A stretch of DNA of 48,414 bases from an uncultured Rhodobacterales bacterium (GTDB taxonomy: Bacteria > Pseudomonadota > Alphaproteobacteria > Rhodobacterales > Rhodobacteraceae): the NCBI GenBank assembly GCA_903845215.1, contig CAIMWI010000023.1, positions 1 through 48,414 on the forward strand, in the 5' to 3' direction. Made by a program: the position numbers and the translations under genes. Positions 1-9,037 of the stretch are shown piece after piece; the first letter of the stretch is position 1; every line of letters begins with the position of its first letter. Under the pieces are notes generated by a model, which had not been told where the DNA came from, did no database searches, and saw nothing but the letters and a program-made list of their open reading frames with translations.

Positions 1-21
1 AGGTCGGTTTACCCTCCGGGG

Positions 22-50
22 GGGATATTTGGGCACATATGAAAGGGGGG
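22..50 (+). repeat. 3'-end element, copy A (AT-rich part)
   Basis: Reads GATATTTGGG then CACATATGAAAGGGG, preceded by a short CCTCCGGGGG run. It matches seven other copies in this window. In all the others the string lies just downstream of a gene in the same orientation, so it probably marks the 3' end of a plus-strand gene left of the window. No coding sequence is seen in bases 1-82. Confidence 0.6.
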
Positions 51-82
51 GGTGCGGGGGGGTAAGCCCAAAACCGGGGGGC

Positions 83-1159
83 TTAAGGCCAAAAGCGGGT
101 GGGACGGAAGGGGGATAGGTCGGGGGCTGCGGGGGCACCCAGAACCTCAGCCGTTAGAAGATCGGCAACGAGGGGGCCGAGGGTGATGCCAGAGTGCAGC
201 ACGGCCAGCCAAAGGCCGGGGGCGACGGGGCCTATGGCGGGCAGGCTATCACCGGGGACGGGGCGATAGGCCGCGGCCCAGTGGGCGGCGCGTAAGATGG
301 GCGGGCCATGGAACAGGGCGTTCAGGGCGGCCAAGGCGGCATCGACGCTGGCTTGTGGGTCAGCGGGCAGGGTTTCGGTGGCGTCGGACTGGTGATGTGC
401 GGCCACGGGCATCCAGACGTGGCCATTGCGGTCTTGGCGCACCTCTTGGCCGTTGATCGCAAGGATCGGGGCCAGCCTTTGGGGCACAGCTTGGGTGGCC
501 AAGATCACCCCGGGGCGGTGCAGCATGGGCAAGTGCAGGCCCACACCAGCCAAAAGCGCCGCAGCGCCAGTTCCGGCGGCGACGATCACCTGATCGGCGG
601 CAATCTCTTGTGCTGCCAAACGCACGCCGCAGACGCTTTCGCCGCGCGGGATCAGGCCCGTAACGGGGCTGTTCATCAGCACTCTGGCCCCCAGAGATTC
701 GGCCTTGGCCAGCAAGGCGCGGGTCAGGGCGGCGGGATCCACCGCGCCTTCTTGGCGCAGGTAAAGGGCGCGGGGCGGGGGATGGGCCAAGGCGGGGGCG
801 CGGGCTGCGATCTGCGGGCGTGTCAAATCTTGCAGCTCATAACCAAGATGGCCGAGGTCAGCGGCCATCTGGTCAAGCGCTGCCGCCTCTTCGACCCATA
901 GACAGCCTTGCCATTCCCACACGTCGGCCCCCAAATCCCGCGCCAGACGGTGGTGGGCCGCGATGCCCGCCACCCGCAGGTGGTGGTGGGCCGGGGTCAG
1001 GTAATAACTTGCGTTGATCCATCCAAAAGAGTGGCCCGAGGCCTGCGTGGCAGGTTGGGCCATTGCGTCCAGCACAGTGACACGCGCGCCCGCTTGGGCC
1101 AGACGATAGGCCAGCCCCGCGCCGATCAGGCCGGCCCCAATGATCACGACATTCTGCAT
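83..1159 (-). CDS. FAD-dependent oxidoreductase (DAO/DadA-like)
   Basis: 358 residues. The N-terminus has the Rossmann dinucleotide motif GAGLIG at residues 8-13, followed about 20 residues later by an acidic residue (VLDA), as in FAD-binding amine oxidases. A conserved-looking ASGHS segment near residue 40 and a C-terminal stretch ending in HSGITLGPLVADLL fit the D-amino acid dehydrogenase/glycine oxidase (DAO) fold. The likely role is oxidative deamination of an amino acid or N-methyl amine, but the substrate cannot be read from sequence. ATG start. It is divergent from the RarD gene with 89 bases between. No signal peptide is seen, so it is probably cytoplasmic. Confidence 0.85.
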   Translation of the reverse strand: MQNVVIIGAGLIGAGLAYRLAQAGARVTVLDAMAQPATQASGHSFGWINASYYLTPAHHHLRVAGIAAHHRLARDLGADVWEWQGCLWVEEAAALDQMAADLGHLGYELQDLTRPQIAARAPALAHPPPRALYLRQEGAVDPAALTRALLAKAESLGARVLMNSPVTGLIPRGESVCGVRLAAQEIAADQVIVAAGTGAAALLAGVGLHLPMLHRPGVILATQAVPQRLAPILAINGQEVRQDRNGHVWMPVAAHHQSDATETLPADPQASVDAALAALNALFHGPPILRAAHWAAAYRPVPGDSLPAIGPVAPGLWLAVLHSGITLGPLVADLLTAEVLGAPAAPDLSPFRPTRFWP

Positions 1160-1248
1160 CGCTGAAACCTCGCACGGGGGCCCATCCGTGTCGAGAGGCC
1201 GCGCAGTTTACCATAGCGGGTCGGTCCGCAATGGGCTAAGCCCGCGCC

Positions 1249-2124
1249 ATGAAATCGCAAGACACATCCCGCGGCTTTGCCTTTGCCCTGTCAGCCTATC
1301 TGATCTGGGGCTTTTTGCCCTTTTTCATGAAGGCCTTGGGCCATATCCCACCGCCCGAAGTTATCGCCCACCGCGTGGTGTGGAGCGTGCCGATCGCAGC
1401 CCTTGTGCTGGTGGTGCGGGGCGAGTTTGGCGGGATCTGGCCGCTTTTGCACCAACCGCGCATGCTGGCCATGGGGGCGGCGACGGCGGCGCTGATCTCT
1501 GTCAACTGGGGCATCTATGTTTGGGCCATCGGGGCGGGCCATGCGCTGGACGCGGCCTTGGGCTATTACATCAACCCGCTGTTCAGCATCTTTCTGGGCG
1601 CGGTTTTGCTGAAAGAAAAGCTGTCGCCCCGCCAGATGGCTGCCATTGGCCTTGCCGCCTTGGCCGTCGCGCTGCTGACATGGGAGGCGGGCAAGGTGCC
1701 CTTGGTCGCCTTGGGGCTGACGGTGACATGGGGCTTTTACGCCTATCTCAAGCGCAGCCTGCCCTTGGCGGCAAACCAAGGCTTCATGCTAGAGATTTTG
1801 ATCATGTCCCCCTTTGCGCTGGCCTATATAGCGTGGAACGCGGTGCAAGGCAGTGGCCACTTTGCGGCTGGCAGCGCGCCTGATACGGTGCTTTTGCTGG
1901 CCTGCGGGCTGGTCACGGCAGTGCCCTTGATGCTTTACGCCAACGGGGCAAAGGGGTTGCGCCTATCAACCATCGGCATTTTGCAGTATGTCTCGCCCAC
2001 GATGATCTTGATCATCGCCATTTTGGCCTTCAAAGAGCCCTTCGGCACCGCCCAAATGCTGGCTTTCCCGATGATCTGGGCTGCTTTGGCCCTTTACACC
2101 TCGGCCTTGGCGGGAAAATCTTAA
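1249..2124 (+). CDS. rarD: EamA/RarD family permease
   Basis: 291 residues made almost entirely of hydrophobic segments, compatible with ten membrane helices in two EamA (DMT) halves. The opening FALSAYLIWGFLPFFMKAL and the stretch YINPLFSIFLGAVLLKEKL are typical of the RarD subgroup, whose members are annotated as chloramphenicol-sensitive proteins although the substrate is generally unknown. The segment ILQYVSPTMILIIAILAFKE in the second half repeats the pattern of the first. ATG start, single gene. It converges on gatB, and the short space between holds a 3'-end element belonging to gatB. The family call is firm, the substrate is not. Confidence 0.88.
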   Translation: MKSQDTSRGFAFALSAYLIWGFLPFFMKALGHIPPPEVIAHRVVWSVPIAALVLVVRGEFGGIWPLLHQPRMLAMGAATAALISVNWGIYVWAIGAGHALDAALGYYINPLFSIFLGAVLLKEKLSPRQMAAIGLAALAVALLTWEAGKVPLVALGLTVTWGFYAYLKRSLPLAANQGFMLEILIMSPFALAYIAWNAVQGSGHFAAGSAPDTVLLLACGLVTAVPLMLYANGAKGLRLSTIGILQYVSPTMILIIAILAFKEPFGTAQMLAFPMIWAALALYTSALAGKS

Positions 2125-2196
2125 CGTTTTTCATACTTGTGCAAATATCCCCCGCGGAGCGTGCGGCCCTTCAGCCCGCGCAACGCTGGGGCAACA
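2125..2196 (-). repeat. 3'-end element, copy B (downstream of gatB)
   Basis: On the minus strand, after the gatB stop, a GC-rich stretch with a weak imperfect hairpin is followed by GGGGGATATTTGCAC and AAGTATGAAAAA (AT-rich part about 2127-2153). It has the same layout as the other copies: GC-rich region first, then ATATTT, then ATGAAA. It probably acts at the end of the gatB transcript, between convergent rarD and gatB. Confidence 0.5.
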
Positions 2197-2205
2197 AAGC
2201 TGCCC

Positions 2206-3717
2206 TTACAACCCCAGCTTTTGCGCCACCAAAGCGTTGACCACCGCCGGATTGGCCTTGCCACCCGTCGATTTCAGCACCTGCCCCGTGAACCAACCCG
2301 CCAGCTTGGCATTGACCTTGGCTTTTGCGACCTGATCGGGATTGGCGGCGATCAGCGCATCAAGGGCGGCTTCGATGGCGCCCATGTCGGTGACTTGCTT
2401 CATGCCATGTTTGGCGGCCTGTTCGGCCGGATCGCCGCCTTCGGTCCACAGGATTTCAAACAGGTCTTTGGCCATTTTGCCGCTGATCTCGCCTGCACCG
2501 ATCAGATCCAGCACGCCGCCCAATTGCGCGGCAGAGACGGGCGTGTCGCCAATGGCGCGGCCTTCTTTGTTCAAACGGCCGAACAGTTCGTTGATCACCC
2601 AGTTCGCAGCCATCTTGCCATCGCGGCCTGTGGCCACAGCTTCAAAGAACGCGCCAGAATCAAGCTCGGCCGTCAGCACATTGGCGTCGTAATCTGTCAG
2701 GCCGTAATCTTTCATAAACCGCGCCTTCTTGGCGTCGGGCAGTTCGGGCATGGTGGCGGCGATATCGTCGACCCAAGCCTGTTCAATCTCGAGAGGCAAA
2801 AGATCGGGGCACGGGAAATAGCGGTAATCATGCGCCTCTTCCTTGCTGCGCATGGAACGGGTTTCGCCCTTGTCGGGATCGTACAGGCGGGTTTCTTGAA
2901 TGACCGATCCACCATCTTCGACAATGGCAATCTGGCGGCGGGCTTCATAGTCAATCGCTTGCTGGATAAAGCGCAACGAGTTCATGTTCTTGATCTCGCA
3001 GCGCGTGCCAAGGTGCGAAAAGTCTTGGCTGGCCTGATATTTTTCATATTGGCCGGGGCGGCAGACCGATACGTTCACATCGGCGCGCAGATTGCCGTTT
3101 TGCATATTGCCATCACAAGTCCCCAGATAGCGCAGGATCTGGCGCAGTTTGGCGACATAGGCTGCGGCCTCTTCGGGGCCGCGAATGTCGGGGCGGCTGA
3201 CGATTTCCATCAAGGCCACGCCAGTGCGGTTGAAATCGACAAAAGACATGGCCGGATCCATATCATGGATCGACTTGCCCGCGTCTTGTTCCAAATGAAT
3301 ACGCTCGATGCGCACCAAGCGGGCCACGCCGGGCGACATTTCCACCAAAACCTCACCCTCGCCCACGATGGGGTGGTACAACTGGCTGATCTGGTAGCCC
3401 TGCGGCAGGTCGGGGTAGAAATAATTCTTGCGGTCAAAGGCCGAGCGCAGGTTGATCGCGGCCTTTAGGCCCAAACCGGTGCGCACGGCCTGTTCCACGC
3501 AAAAATCGTTGATCACGGGCAACATGCCGGGCATGGCGGCGTCAACAAAGGCCACGTTGGAATTGGGCTCTGCGCCCACTTGGGTCGAAGCCCCTGAAAA
3601 CAGCTTGGAATTCGAGGCGACCTGGGCATGGATCTCCATCCCGATCACCAGTTCCCAATCGTGCTTGGCCCCGGCAATCACCTTGGGCATAGGCTGGGTA
3701 TAGGTCAGATCAAGCAT
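2206..3717 (-). CDS. gatB: Asp-tRNA(Asn)/Glu-tRNA(Gln) amidotransferase subunit B
   Basis: 503 residues, the usual length of GatB. With GatA and GatC it forms the transamidase that converts mischarged Glu-tRNA(Gln) or Asp-tRNA(Asn) to the amidated form. Family signatures include [12 protein letters not shown] near residue 21, [17 protein letters not shown] near 95, and the C-terminal GatB/YqeY tail rich in Lys and Ala. The ATG start is preceded by a good GGAGG ribosome site (reverse complement of bases near 3721-3727). gatA and gatC are not in the window, so the gene stands alone here. It is divergent from the lytic transglycosylase gene. Confidence 0.97.
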   Translation of the reverse strand: MLDLTYTQPMPKVIAGAKHDWELVIGMEIHAQVASNSKLFSGASTQVGAEPNSNVAFVDAAMPGMLPVINDFCVEQAVRTGLGLKAAINLRSAFDRKNYFYPDLPQGYQISQLYHPIVGEGEVLVEMSPGVARLVRIERIHLEQDAGKSIHDMDPAMSFVDFNRTGVALMEIVSRPDIRGPEEAAAYVAKLRQILRYLGTCDGNMQNGNLRADVNVSVCRPGQYEKYQASQDFSHLGTRCEIKNMNSLRFIQQAIDYEARRQIAIVEDGGSVIQETRLYDPDKGETRSMRSKEEAHDYRYFPCPDLLPLEIEQAWVDDIAATMPELPDAKKARFMKDYGLTDYDANVLTAELDSGAFFEAVATGRDGKMAANWVINELFGRLNKEGRAIGDTPVSAAQLGGVLDLIGAGEISGKMAKDLFEILWTEGGDPAEQAAKHGMKQVTDMGAIEAALDALIAANPDQVAKAKVNAKLAGWFTGQVLKSTGGKANPAVVNALVAQKLGL

Positions 3718-3825
3718 GAAAACCTCCGGCGCTGTTCAGGGCCTTTTAGGGGGGGGGCGGGGGCGGTTCAAGGCCAAAGGCGGCGGAAATTCGCCGCTTG
3801 GGCGGGCAGGCCCCTGCCCTTGGGT

Positions 3826-3856
3826 TGGCTTTTGCGCCCTTGGCCCGCAAAAGCCA
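3826..3856. promoter_or_regulatory. 11-bp perfect inverted repeat between gatB and slt
   Basis: TGGCTTTTGCG (3826-3836) and CGCAAAAGCCA (3846-3856) are perfect reverse complements with a 9-base gap. The repeat lies in the divergent spacer between gatB (minus) and the transglycosylase gene (plus), 37 bases before the latter's ATG. It has no T-run, so it is not a classic terminator. It could be an operator or a leader hairpin. Function unknown. Confidence 0.45.
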
Positions 3857-3893
3857 GCAGTCACGCGCGGTGTGACGGCAACTTTTCGGTTCC

Positions 3894-4496
3894 ATGCAAG
3901 TCTTAAATCCTTTGCGTCTGACGTTGGCGATTTTCGCCTTTTGCCTTTGCGTGAGCACCCCTGCCGCAGCAAACGAGGCCAAATCCACGGCAAGCCTGCC
4001 GGCCATGCGCTGGGATCACACAGCCAATGGTGCGCAATGGACGGCCGAGGCTTTGGCCCAAGTTGCAAACCATGACGCAAAGCTGGCAGATCTGATCCCC
4101 AAGGATATCGAAACCTATTGCCCAAGCTATGCCAAAGCCTCGCATGAGGATCGCCGCGCCTTTTGGGTGGCGATTTTGTCGGCCACGGCGAAATATGAAA
4201 GCGGATACAACGCCAAGGCCATGGGCCTGCATGGCCGCTATGTGGGCCTGATGCAGATCAGCTTGGCCACGGCCCGCCGCTCTGGCTGCGAAGCAACCAC
4301 AACCGCCAGCCTTAAGGACGGCATGGCCAACCTGTCATGCGCCATCGCCATCATCGCCCCGCGCGTGGCCAACGATGGCATGGTGGCCGGCAAAGGCAAC
4401 CGCGGCATCGCACGCGACTGGGGCCCTTGGGCCAAGGCCAGCACCCGCGCCAGCATCGCCAAATGGACGCGCGCGCAGGCCTATTGCCAGCCTTGA
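3894..4496 (+). CDS. Small exported lytic transglycosylase (SLT fold)
   Basis: 200 residues. Residues 1-26 form a signal peptide (LTLAIFAFCLCVSTPAAANE). The mature part carries the SLT/lysozyme-like pattern: a helix ending in the likely catalytic glutamate in KYESGYN, then GLMQIS, which is the GLMQ(I/V) motif of transglycosylases. Such enzymes cleave peptidoglycan glycan strands in the periplasm. The protein is short and has no obvious extra binding domain. ATG start. It converges on pepN, and only about 100 bases separate the two stop codons. Confidence 0.85.
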   Translation: MQVLNPLRLTLAIFAFCLCVSTPAAANEAKSTASLPAMRWDHTANGAQWTAEALAQVANHDAKLADLIPKDIETYCPSYAKASHEDRRAFWVAILSATAKYESGYNAKAMGLHGRYVGLMQISLATARRSGCEATTTASLKDGMANLSCAIAIIAPRVANDGMVAGKGNRGIARDWGPWAKASTRASIAKWTRAQAYCQP

Positions 4497-4524
4497 ATTC
4501 GTATCACGCCTGATCCGTTTCAGG

Positions 4525-4594
4525 CTTGGCAAAAACATCCCTGCGCCACGCTTGGGGCTGCGGGGAGCATGGATATTTAGACACGCATGAAAGG
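4525..4594 (+). repeat. 3'-end element, copy C (downstream of slt)
   Basis: After the transglycosylase gene comes a GC-rich stretch that can fold weakly (CCCTGC with GCGGGG), then GGATATTTAGACACG and CATGAAAGG at 4571-4594. The order and orientation agree with the other copies. The copy ends two bases before the stop codon of convergent pepN. Confidence 0.5.
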
Positions 4595-4595
4595 A

Positions 4596-7136
4596 TCACC
4601 CGTTCATACGGGCGACCATCTCGGCCAGATTGCGGCTGATCGGAGCGGCGGCGATCCGCGCAAGCTGGGCTTTGATCAGCGCCTGCCGGCCCGCGTCATA
4701 GCGCATCCACGTCTCGAATGCGCCAGACATGCGGGCGGCGGTTTGCGGGTTCAGCGGGTCAAGCATAATCAACCAATCCGCCATCAACGCATAGCCCGCG
4801 CCAGAGGCGTGGTGAAAGCCCGCATGATTGCCCGACAGCGCACCAAAGACTGCGCGAAAACGGTTGGGGTTTTTCCAATCAAACAGCGAATGCTGGGCCA
4901 GCTTTTGTGTCACTGCTGCCGCCCGATCGGGGGCGGCGCACAGGATTTGCAGGCTGAACCATTTGTCCATCACCAGCCGCTCGCCCTGCCAGCGGGTTTC
5001 AAAGCGGGCCACTTCATCCTGACCCGCGCCGCCATCTAACAGAAGGGCCAGCGTGCCGACCTCTTCGGTCATGTTGGTCGCGGCCAAATGCGCTGCGCGC
5101 AAGGGCGCCAGATCAAGCCGCGCCCAAAGGCCCAAGGCCACCAAGCGCAGCGCGCGTTGGCCGGCCTGATCCGCCGCAGGGCTGAAGGCGCCCGCGATAG
5201 GGGCGGCAAGGGCGGGCAGATGCGGGACCAACTTATCCGCCAAGGTGCGCTGCAAGGTAAGCCGCGCTTGCCGGATCGCGTCAGGGTCGGGCACGCGGCC
5301 AAGGGCGGCCAAGGTCGCGGCCATGTCATCATCGCCGGGCAAGCGCAGCGTTAAGGCGCGAAAGGCCGGATCAAGGCTGGTGTCCAGCGCCACGCGTGCC
5401 AAACCTTCGATCAGGGGCGCGGGGTCGGCTTGCCCCATCAGCACCTCTTTGGCCAGCGCACGCCCCGACTCCCAACGGTTGAAGGGATCGGTGTCATGGG
5501 CCAGCAAGAACGCCCGCTCGCTGGCCGCGACCTGCCGGTTCAGCACAACGGGGGCCGAAAAGTCGCGCAGAACCGATGCGATGGGGCGGCTGGCCAGGCC
5601 TGCGAAGTCAAAGCTTTGCGTGGTCTGGGTCAGTTCCAGCACCGTGGTGGCAAGCACCTCGTCGCCGTTGGGGTTTAACAGGCCGACCGCCACGGGAATC
5701 ACCTTGGGGTCTTTTGTCGGCTGGCCGGGGGTGGGCGGATTGTCTTGGCGCAATGTCAGACGGAAGGTGCCGGTTTCAGCCAGCCAATCCTCGGTCACGC
5801 TTAGGTGCGGGGTGCCGGCTTGGGCGTACCAGCGCTTGAACTGGGTCAGATCGCGGCCCGTGGATTCTTCAAAAACCGCCAGCCAATCTTCGATTGTGGC
5901 GGCTTGGCCATCGTGGCGGTCAAAATACAAATCCAGTGCGGCCTGATAGCCCTGATCGCCCACGAGGCGCTTGAGCATCCCGATAACTTCGGCCCCCTTT
6001 TCATAGACGGTGGCGGTGTAGAAATTGTTGATCTCGACAAAGCTTTCCGGCCGCACGGGATGGGCCAAGGGGCCGGCATCTTCGCGAAACTGCCGCGCGC
6101 GCAGGGTTAGCACGTCTTCGATGCGCTTGACGGCGGCAGAGCGCATGTCGCCGGTGAATTGCTGGTCGCGAAAGACTGTCAGCCCCTCTTTCAGGCACAG
6201 TTGAAACCAGTCGCGGCAGGTGATGCGGTTGCCTGTCCAGTTGTGGAAATACTCATGCGCGATGACCGATTCGATGCGGCCATAATCGTCGTCGGTGGCC
6301 GTCTGCGGGCTGGCGAGCACAAGTTTAGAGTTGAAGATATTCAGCCCCTTATTCTCCATCGCCCCCATGTTGAAATCATCGACCGCCACGATGTTAAAGA
6401 TATCCAGATCATATGCGCGCCCATAAACCTGCTCGTCCCAGCGCATCGAGCGGATCAAACTGTCCATCGCATAGGCGCAGCGGTCTTCGTCGCCTTGGCG
6501 GACGTAGATGTTCAGATCCACCTTGCGGCCCGAGATCGTGGTGAAATCGGCGCGGTGGGCCAAAAGATCGCCCGCCACCAGCGCGAACAGATAGGCAGGC
6601 TTGGGCCAAGGGTCGTGCCATTCGGCCCATCCCGCCCCTTGCGCCACCGGATTGCCGTTTGACAAAAGCACCGGCAGATCGCTTTCGATGCGCACGTCAA
6701 AGGGGGCCATCACATCGGGGCGGTCGGGGTAAAAGGTGATGTGGCGAAAGCCCTGCGCCTCGCACTGGGTGCAATACATGCCGTTGGACATATACAGCCC
6801 TTCTAGCGTGAAATTGCCTTCGGGGGCGATCTCGACTTCGGTTTCCAAGGTGAAATCGCCCGAGGGCAGCAGATGGGCTGCAATGGTCAGGCCCGTGTCA
6901 TCGGGCACCACATCCAGCACCGCGCCGTTCAGGCGGGCAGAGATCAGGCGCAGCCCCTCGCCGTCCAGCCGCAGATCCTGGCCTGCGCCGCGCGCGGGGT
7001 TGGGCTGCATCTGCAAGCGCGCCAAGACCCGCGTGGCTTTTGGGGCCAGACGGAAGGTTAAAAAGACGCCCGTCACCAGATGGGTAAAGGGCTGGTAATC
7101 GGCCAGATAGACGGTCTTGGGGCTGTGCTCGGTCAT
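4596..7136 (-). CDS. pepN: Aminopeptidase N (M1 zinc metallopeptidase)
   Basis: 846 residues from the ATG at 7136 (MTEHSPKT). The open frame extends 31 codons further but that extension is not PepN-like. Motifs are GAMEN in FNMGAMENKGLN (substrate N-terminus recognition) and the zinc motif HEYFH (His294, Glu295, His298) followed by KEGLTVF carrying the third ligand Glu. The C-terminal half matches the E. coli-type PepN helical domain (DUF3458/ARM-like), and the length is close to the usual 870. The enzyme removes N-terminal residues from peptides in the cytoplasm. The gene lies 49 bases downstream of the double-SRPBCC gene on the same strand, so they may be co-transcribed. Confidence 0.95.
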   Translation of the reverse strand: MTEHSPKTVYLADYQPFTHLVTGVFLTFRLAPKATRVLARLQMQPNPARGAGQDLRLDGEGLRLISARLNGAVLDVVPDDTGLTIAAHLLPSGDFTLETEVEIAPEGNFTLEGLYMSNGMYCTQCEAQGFRHITFYPDRPDVMAPFDVRIESDLPVLLSNGNPVAQGAGWAEWHDPWPKPAYLFALVAGDLLAHRADFTTISGRKVDLNIYVRQGDEDRCAYAMDSLIRSMRWDEQVYGRAYDLDIFNIVAVDDFNMGAMENKGLNIFNSKLVLASPQTATDDDYGRIESVIAHEYFHNWTGNRITCRDWFQLCLKEGLTVFRDQQFTGDMRSAAVKRIEDVLTLRARQFREDAGPLAHPVRPESFVEINNFYTATVYEKGAEVIGMLKRLVGDQGYQAALDLYFDRHDGQAATIEDWLAVFEESTGRDLTQFKRWYAQAGTPHLSVTEDWLAETGTFRLTLRQDNPPTPGQPTKDPKVIPVAVGLLNPNGDEVLATTVLELTQTTQSFDFAGLASRPIASVLRDFSAPVVLNRQVAASERAFLLAHDTDPFNRWESGRALAKEVLMGQADPAPLIEGLARVALDTSLDPAFRALTLRLPGDDDMAATLAALGRVPDPDAIRQARLTLQRTLADKLVPHLPALAAPIAGAFSPAADQAGQRALRLVALGLWARLDLAPLRAAHLAATNMTEEVGTLALLLDGGAGQDEVARFETRWQGERLVMDKWFSLQILCAAPDRAAAVTQKLAQHSLFDWKNPNRFRAVFGALSGNHAGFHHASGAGYALMADWLIMLDPLNPQTAARMSGAFETWMRYDAGRQALIKAQLARIAAAPISRNLAEMVARMNG

Positions 7137-7185
7137 CGGGTCGATCCTTATGGGGAAACGGGGGCGAAAGCCGCCCCAGCACGGA

Positions 7186-8085
7186 TTACAGGCTTTGCGC
7201 CAGCGCCGCCAGCTTGCCCAAGGTTTCAAGCCCGCGCGCGTCGGCCTGATAGCCCATGGCCGCCGCCCGCGCTGCAGCGTCGGGCAGGGTCAGGGTTTGG
7301 GTCACCAGCGTGCCGCCCGCTTGCGCGGTCAAGGTTAGCTCTGCGTACATGGGCGGGCTTTGGGCGTCATCATCCAGCACAAAGGCGATGCGGTTGGCGT
7401 CCATCGCGGTATAGCGGTGGCGGTTGGGATAGGTTTGGCCGTGGCCCACCATGTCAAACCGCCACAAACCGCCCGCGCGTAGGTCGATTTCTTTGGTGAC
7501 GCAGCTAAATCCTGCAGGCCCAAACCATCGGGGCAACAGCGCAGGGTCGCTCCAGCAGCGCAGGATCGTGGCGGGATGGGCCGCGATCTGGGTGGAAATC
7601 GTGATCTGGCGGGCTGCAAGCTCTTGGGCGTAAGCTTCAAGCTGGGTGGCGACGGTGCCCCACCCGTCATGAAAGCCCATGGCGCGGTGCTGATCCGCCG
7701 CCGCTTTCGACCGATGCCGCACCACAGCGCGGTAGCGGGTGACGCCGGGTGCCAGATCCGCCAAGGTGATGATGGCCGTCATGAAAGGCTCTGCCACAGG
7801 CTTCCATCCGGCCTGATAGGTATCGGTAAAGACCAGCTTTTCGCCGGGGATCACCTCAAGATAAACCCCGTTGTTTTCCATGATGGTCCCTTCGAGATCA
7901 AAGGTGGTCGAACACGCCCCTCCCGCCCGCAGGTCCAACGCACAGGCCACCACTTTGTGCGGCTTGGGCACGAACCAATGGGGCAGATGCTGCGGATCGG
8001 TCCAGCAGGTCCACAGGGCCGCGCGCGGCGCGTTCAGGTCACGGACCAGTTCAAGGTCCAGGTCGGGGTCCAACTCAATGCTCAT
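7186..8085 (-). CDS. Two-domain SRPBCC (AHSA1/activator of Hsp90 type) protein
   Basis: 299 residues from the ATG at 8085, which has a strong GGAGGTG ribosome site four bases upstream. The open frame continues upstream without support. Two copies of the AHSA1 domain are fused: residues about 10-135 (start RDLNAPRAALWTCWTDP, later LPHWFVPKP) and about 150-290 (TISTQIAAHPATILRCWSDP, later LPRWFGP). Both carry the W-x-D-P and W-F-x-P marks of this START-like fold, which binds small hydrophobic molecules. Bacterial single-domain members are common next to ArsR regulators, but none is present here. The function is unknown. Confidence 0.85.
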   Translation of the reverse strand: MSIELDPDLDLELVRDLNAPRAALWTCWTDPQHLPHWFVPKPHKVVACALDLRAGGACSTTFDLEGTIMENNGVYLEVIPGEKLVFTDTYQAGWKPVAEPFMTAIITLADLAPGVTRYRAVVRHRSKAAADQHRAMGFHDGWGTVATQLEAYAQELAARQITISTQIAAHPATILRCWSDPALLPRWFGPAGFSCVTKEIDLRAGGLWRFDMVGHGQTYPNRHRYTAMDANRIAFVLDDDAQSPPMYAELTLTAQAGGTLVTQTLTLPDAAARAAAMGYQADARGLETLGKLAALAQSL

Positions 8086-8157
8086 TTTCACCTCCATTGG
8101 CGCGCGTGCCTTCGTCTTACACCCCTGCGCCACAAACCCCAAGCCTCCCCCCACACC

Positions 8158-8244
8158 CCCCTTTCATATGTGCCCAAATATCCCACGGGGGTGCGGGGGT
8201 GTGAAACCCCCGCTCTTACAGCGGGTGCGGGGGTGTGAAGCACC
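8158..8244 (-). repeat. 3'-end element, copy D (downstream of the EcsC gene)
   Basis: On the minus strand, directly after the EcsC-family stop, come a hairpin GCGGGGGT-TTCAC-ACCCCCGC (8193-8213), then CCCCGTGGGATATTTGGG and CACATATGAAAGGGG (8160-8184). A second partial GC hairpin lies at about 8223-8244. The TTCAC loop is the same as in copies F and G, although the stem bases differ. Confidence 0.65.
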
Positions 8245-8988
8245 CTATTGCACGGCCGGCAATGCTTGCGCCCGCGCAAAGGCGCGCACCACCGGCTCTG
8301 CACCGTGATGTTCGGCCAAGACCATCAGCCGAAAGCGAATCCGTGCCAGACGGCGGTAGTGGTCCAGCCAAGCGGCGTTCAGCACCGCCCCGCCCAAGGC
8401 CCCCACCAGCGGCACAGCCGAGGCCGCAAGCCTTGGCCCGATCAGCGGCACCAAGCGCGGCACGGTGCGCGCGATCCAGCCTGACAGGCTGGGCCCCGCC
8501 AGCGCCAAGCGGCCCGTCAGATAGGCAGGGTCCAGCACCTCGGCCGCGCCCAGCACCTTCCCGCTGGCAAGAATGTCCAAACTGGCCAAAGCCACCCCGT
8601 CGCGGTCAGGATCAAGCCCCGCTGCGCGCGCCTCTTCACGGATGGCTTGCAAAAAGATCACCAAGGCAAAGGGCAGTTCCGCCAAGGCCCCCGCAAGACC
8701 AACAGACCCGCCCGCCGCCCCTGCCGCGATAATCAGCAAGCGTTGCTGGCGCGGGCTGGCTTGGGGGCCGGATTTGGCAACACCCAGCCCCACCCGCAGG
8801 GCTTGGGCCACCTGCGCCTCGACCTGCGCGCGCAAGGTTTGGGGCATCTTTGCCCATTGCGCTTCGAGCCCCGCACCAAGGCTGCGGCTTTTAGCTACCC
8901 AAGAGCTTTCAGCCCGTGCGCTTTCTTGCGCCAAGGTCGCGGCCTCTAACTCTAGATCATGCAGGATGGGGGCGGGAAGGTGGCTCAT
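8245..8988 (-). CDS. EcsC family protein
   Basis: 247 residues from the ATG at 8988 (MSHLPAPILHDLE). The longer open frame above it has unlikely composition. The middle part has Gly/Ala-rich hydrophobic segments (IIAAGAAGGSVGLAGALAELP, FALVIFLQAIREEAR and the C-terminal ASAVPLVGALGGAVLNAAWL) that match the EcsC domain, named after a Bacillus protein linked to an ABC exporter. In proteobacteria EcsC proteins are usually single genes of unknown role. It lies 49 bases downstream of a GNAT gene on the same strand. Probably membrane-associated. Confidence 0.8.
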   Translation of the reverse strand: MSHLPAPILHDLELEAATLAQESARAESSWVAKSRSLGAGLEAQWAKMPQTLRAQVEAQVAQALRVGLGVAKSGPQASPRQQRLLIIAAGAAGGSVGLAGALAELPFALVIFLQAIREEARAAGLDPDRDGVALASLDILASGKVLGAAEVLDPAYLTGRLALAGPSLSGWIARTVPRLVPLIGPRLAASAVPLVGALGGAVLNAAWLDHYRRLARIRFRLMVLAEHHGAEPVVRAFARAQALPAVQ

Positions 8989-9037
8989 CGGCCCAATATG
9001 GGCCTCAAAGGGCAGACAGAAAAGCCCCGTGACGGGT

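Noticed and set aside
2137-3468. 443-residue plus-strand open frame opposite gatB
   Set aside because: It is antisense to a clear gatB and shows no family motif. A typical GC-codon shadow.
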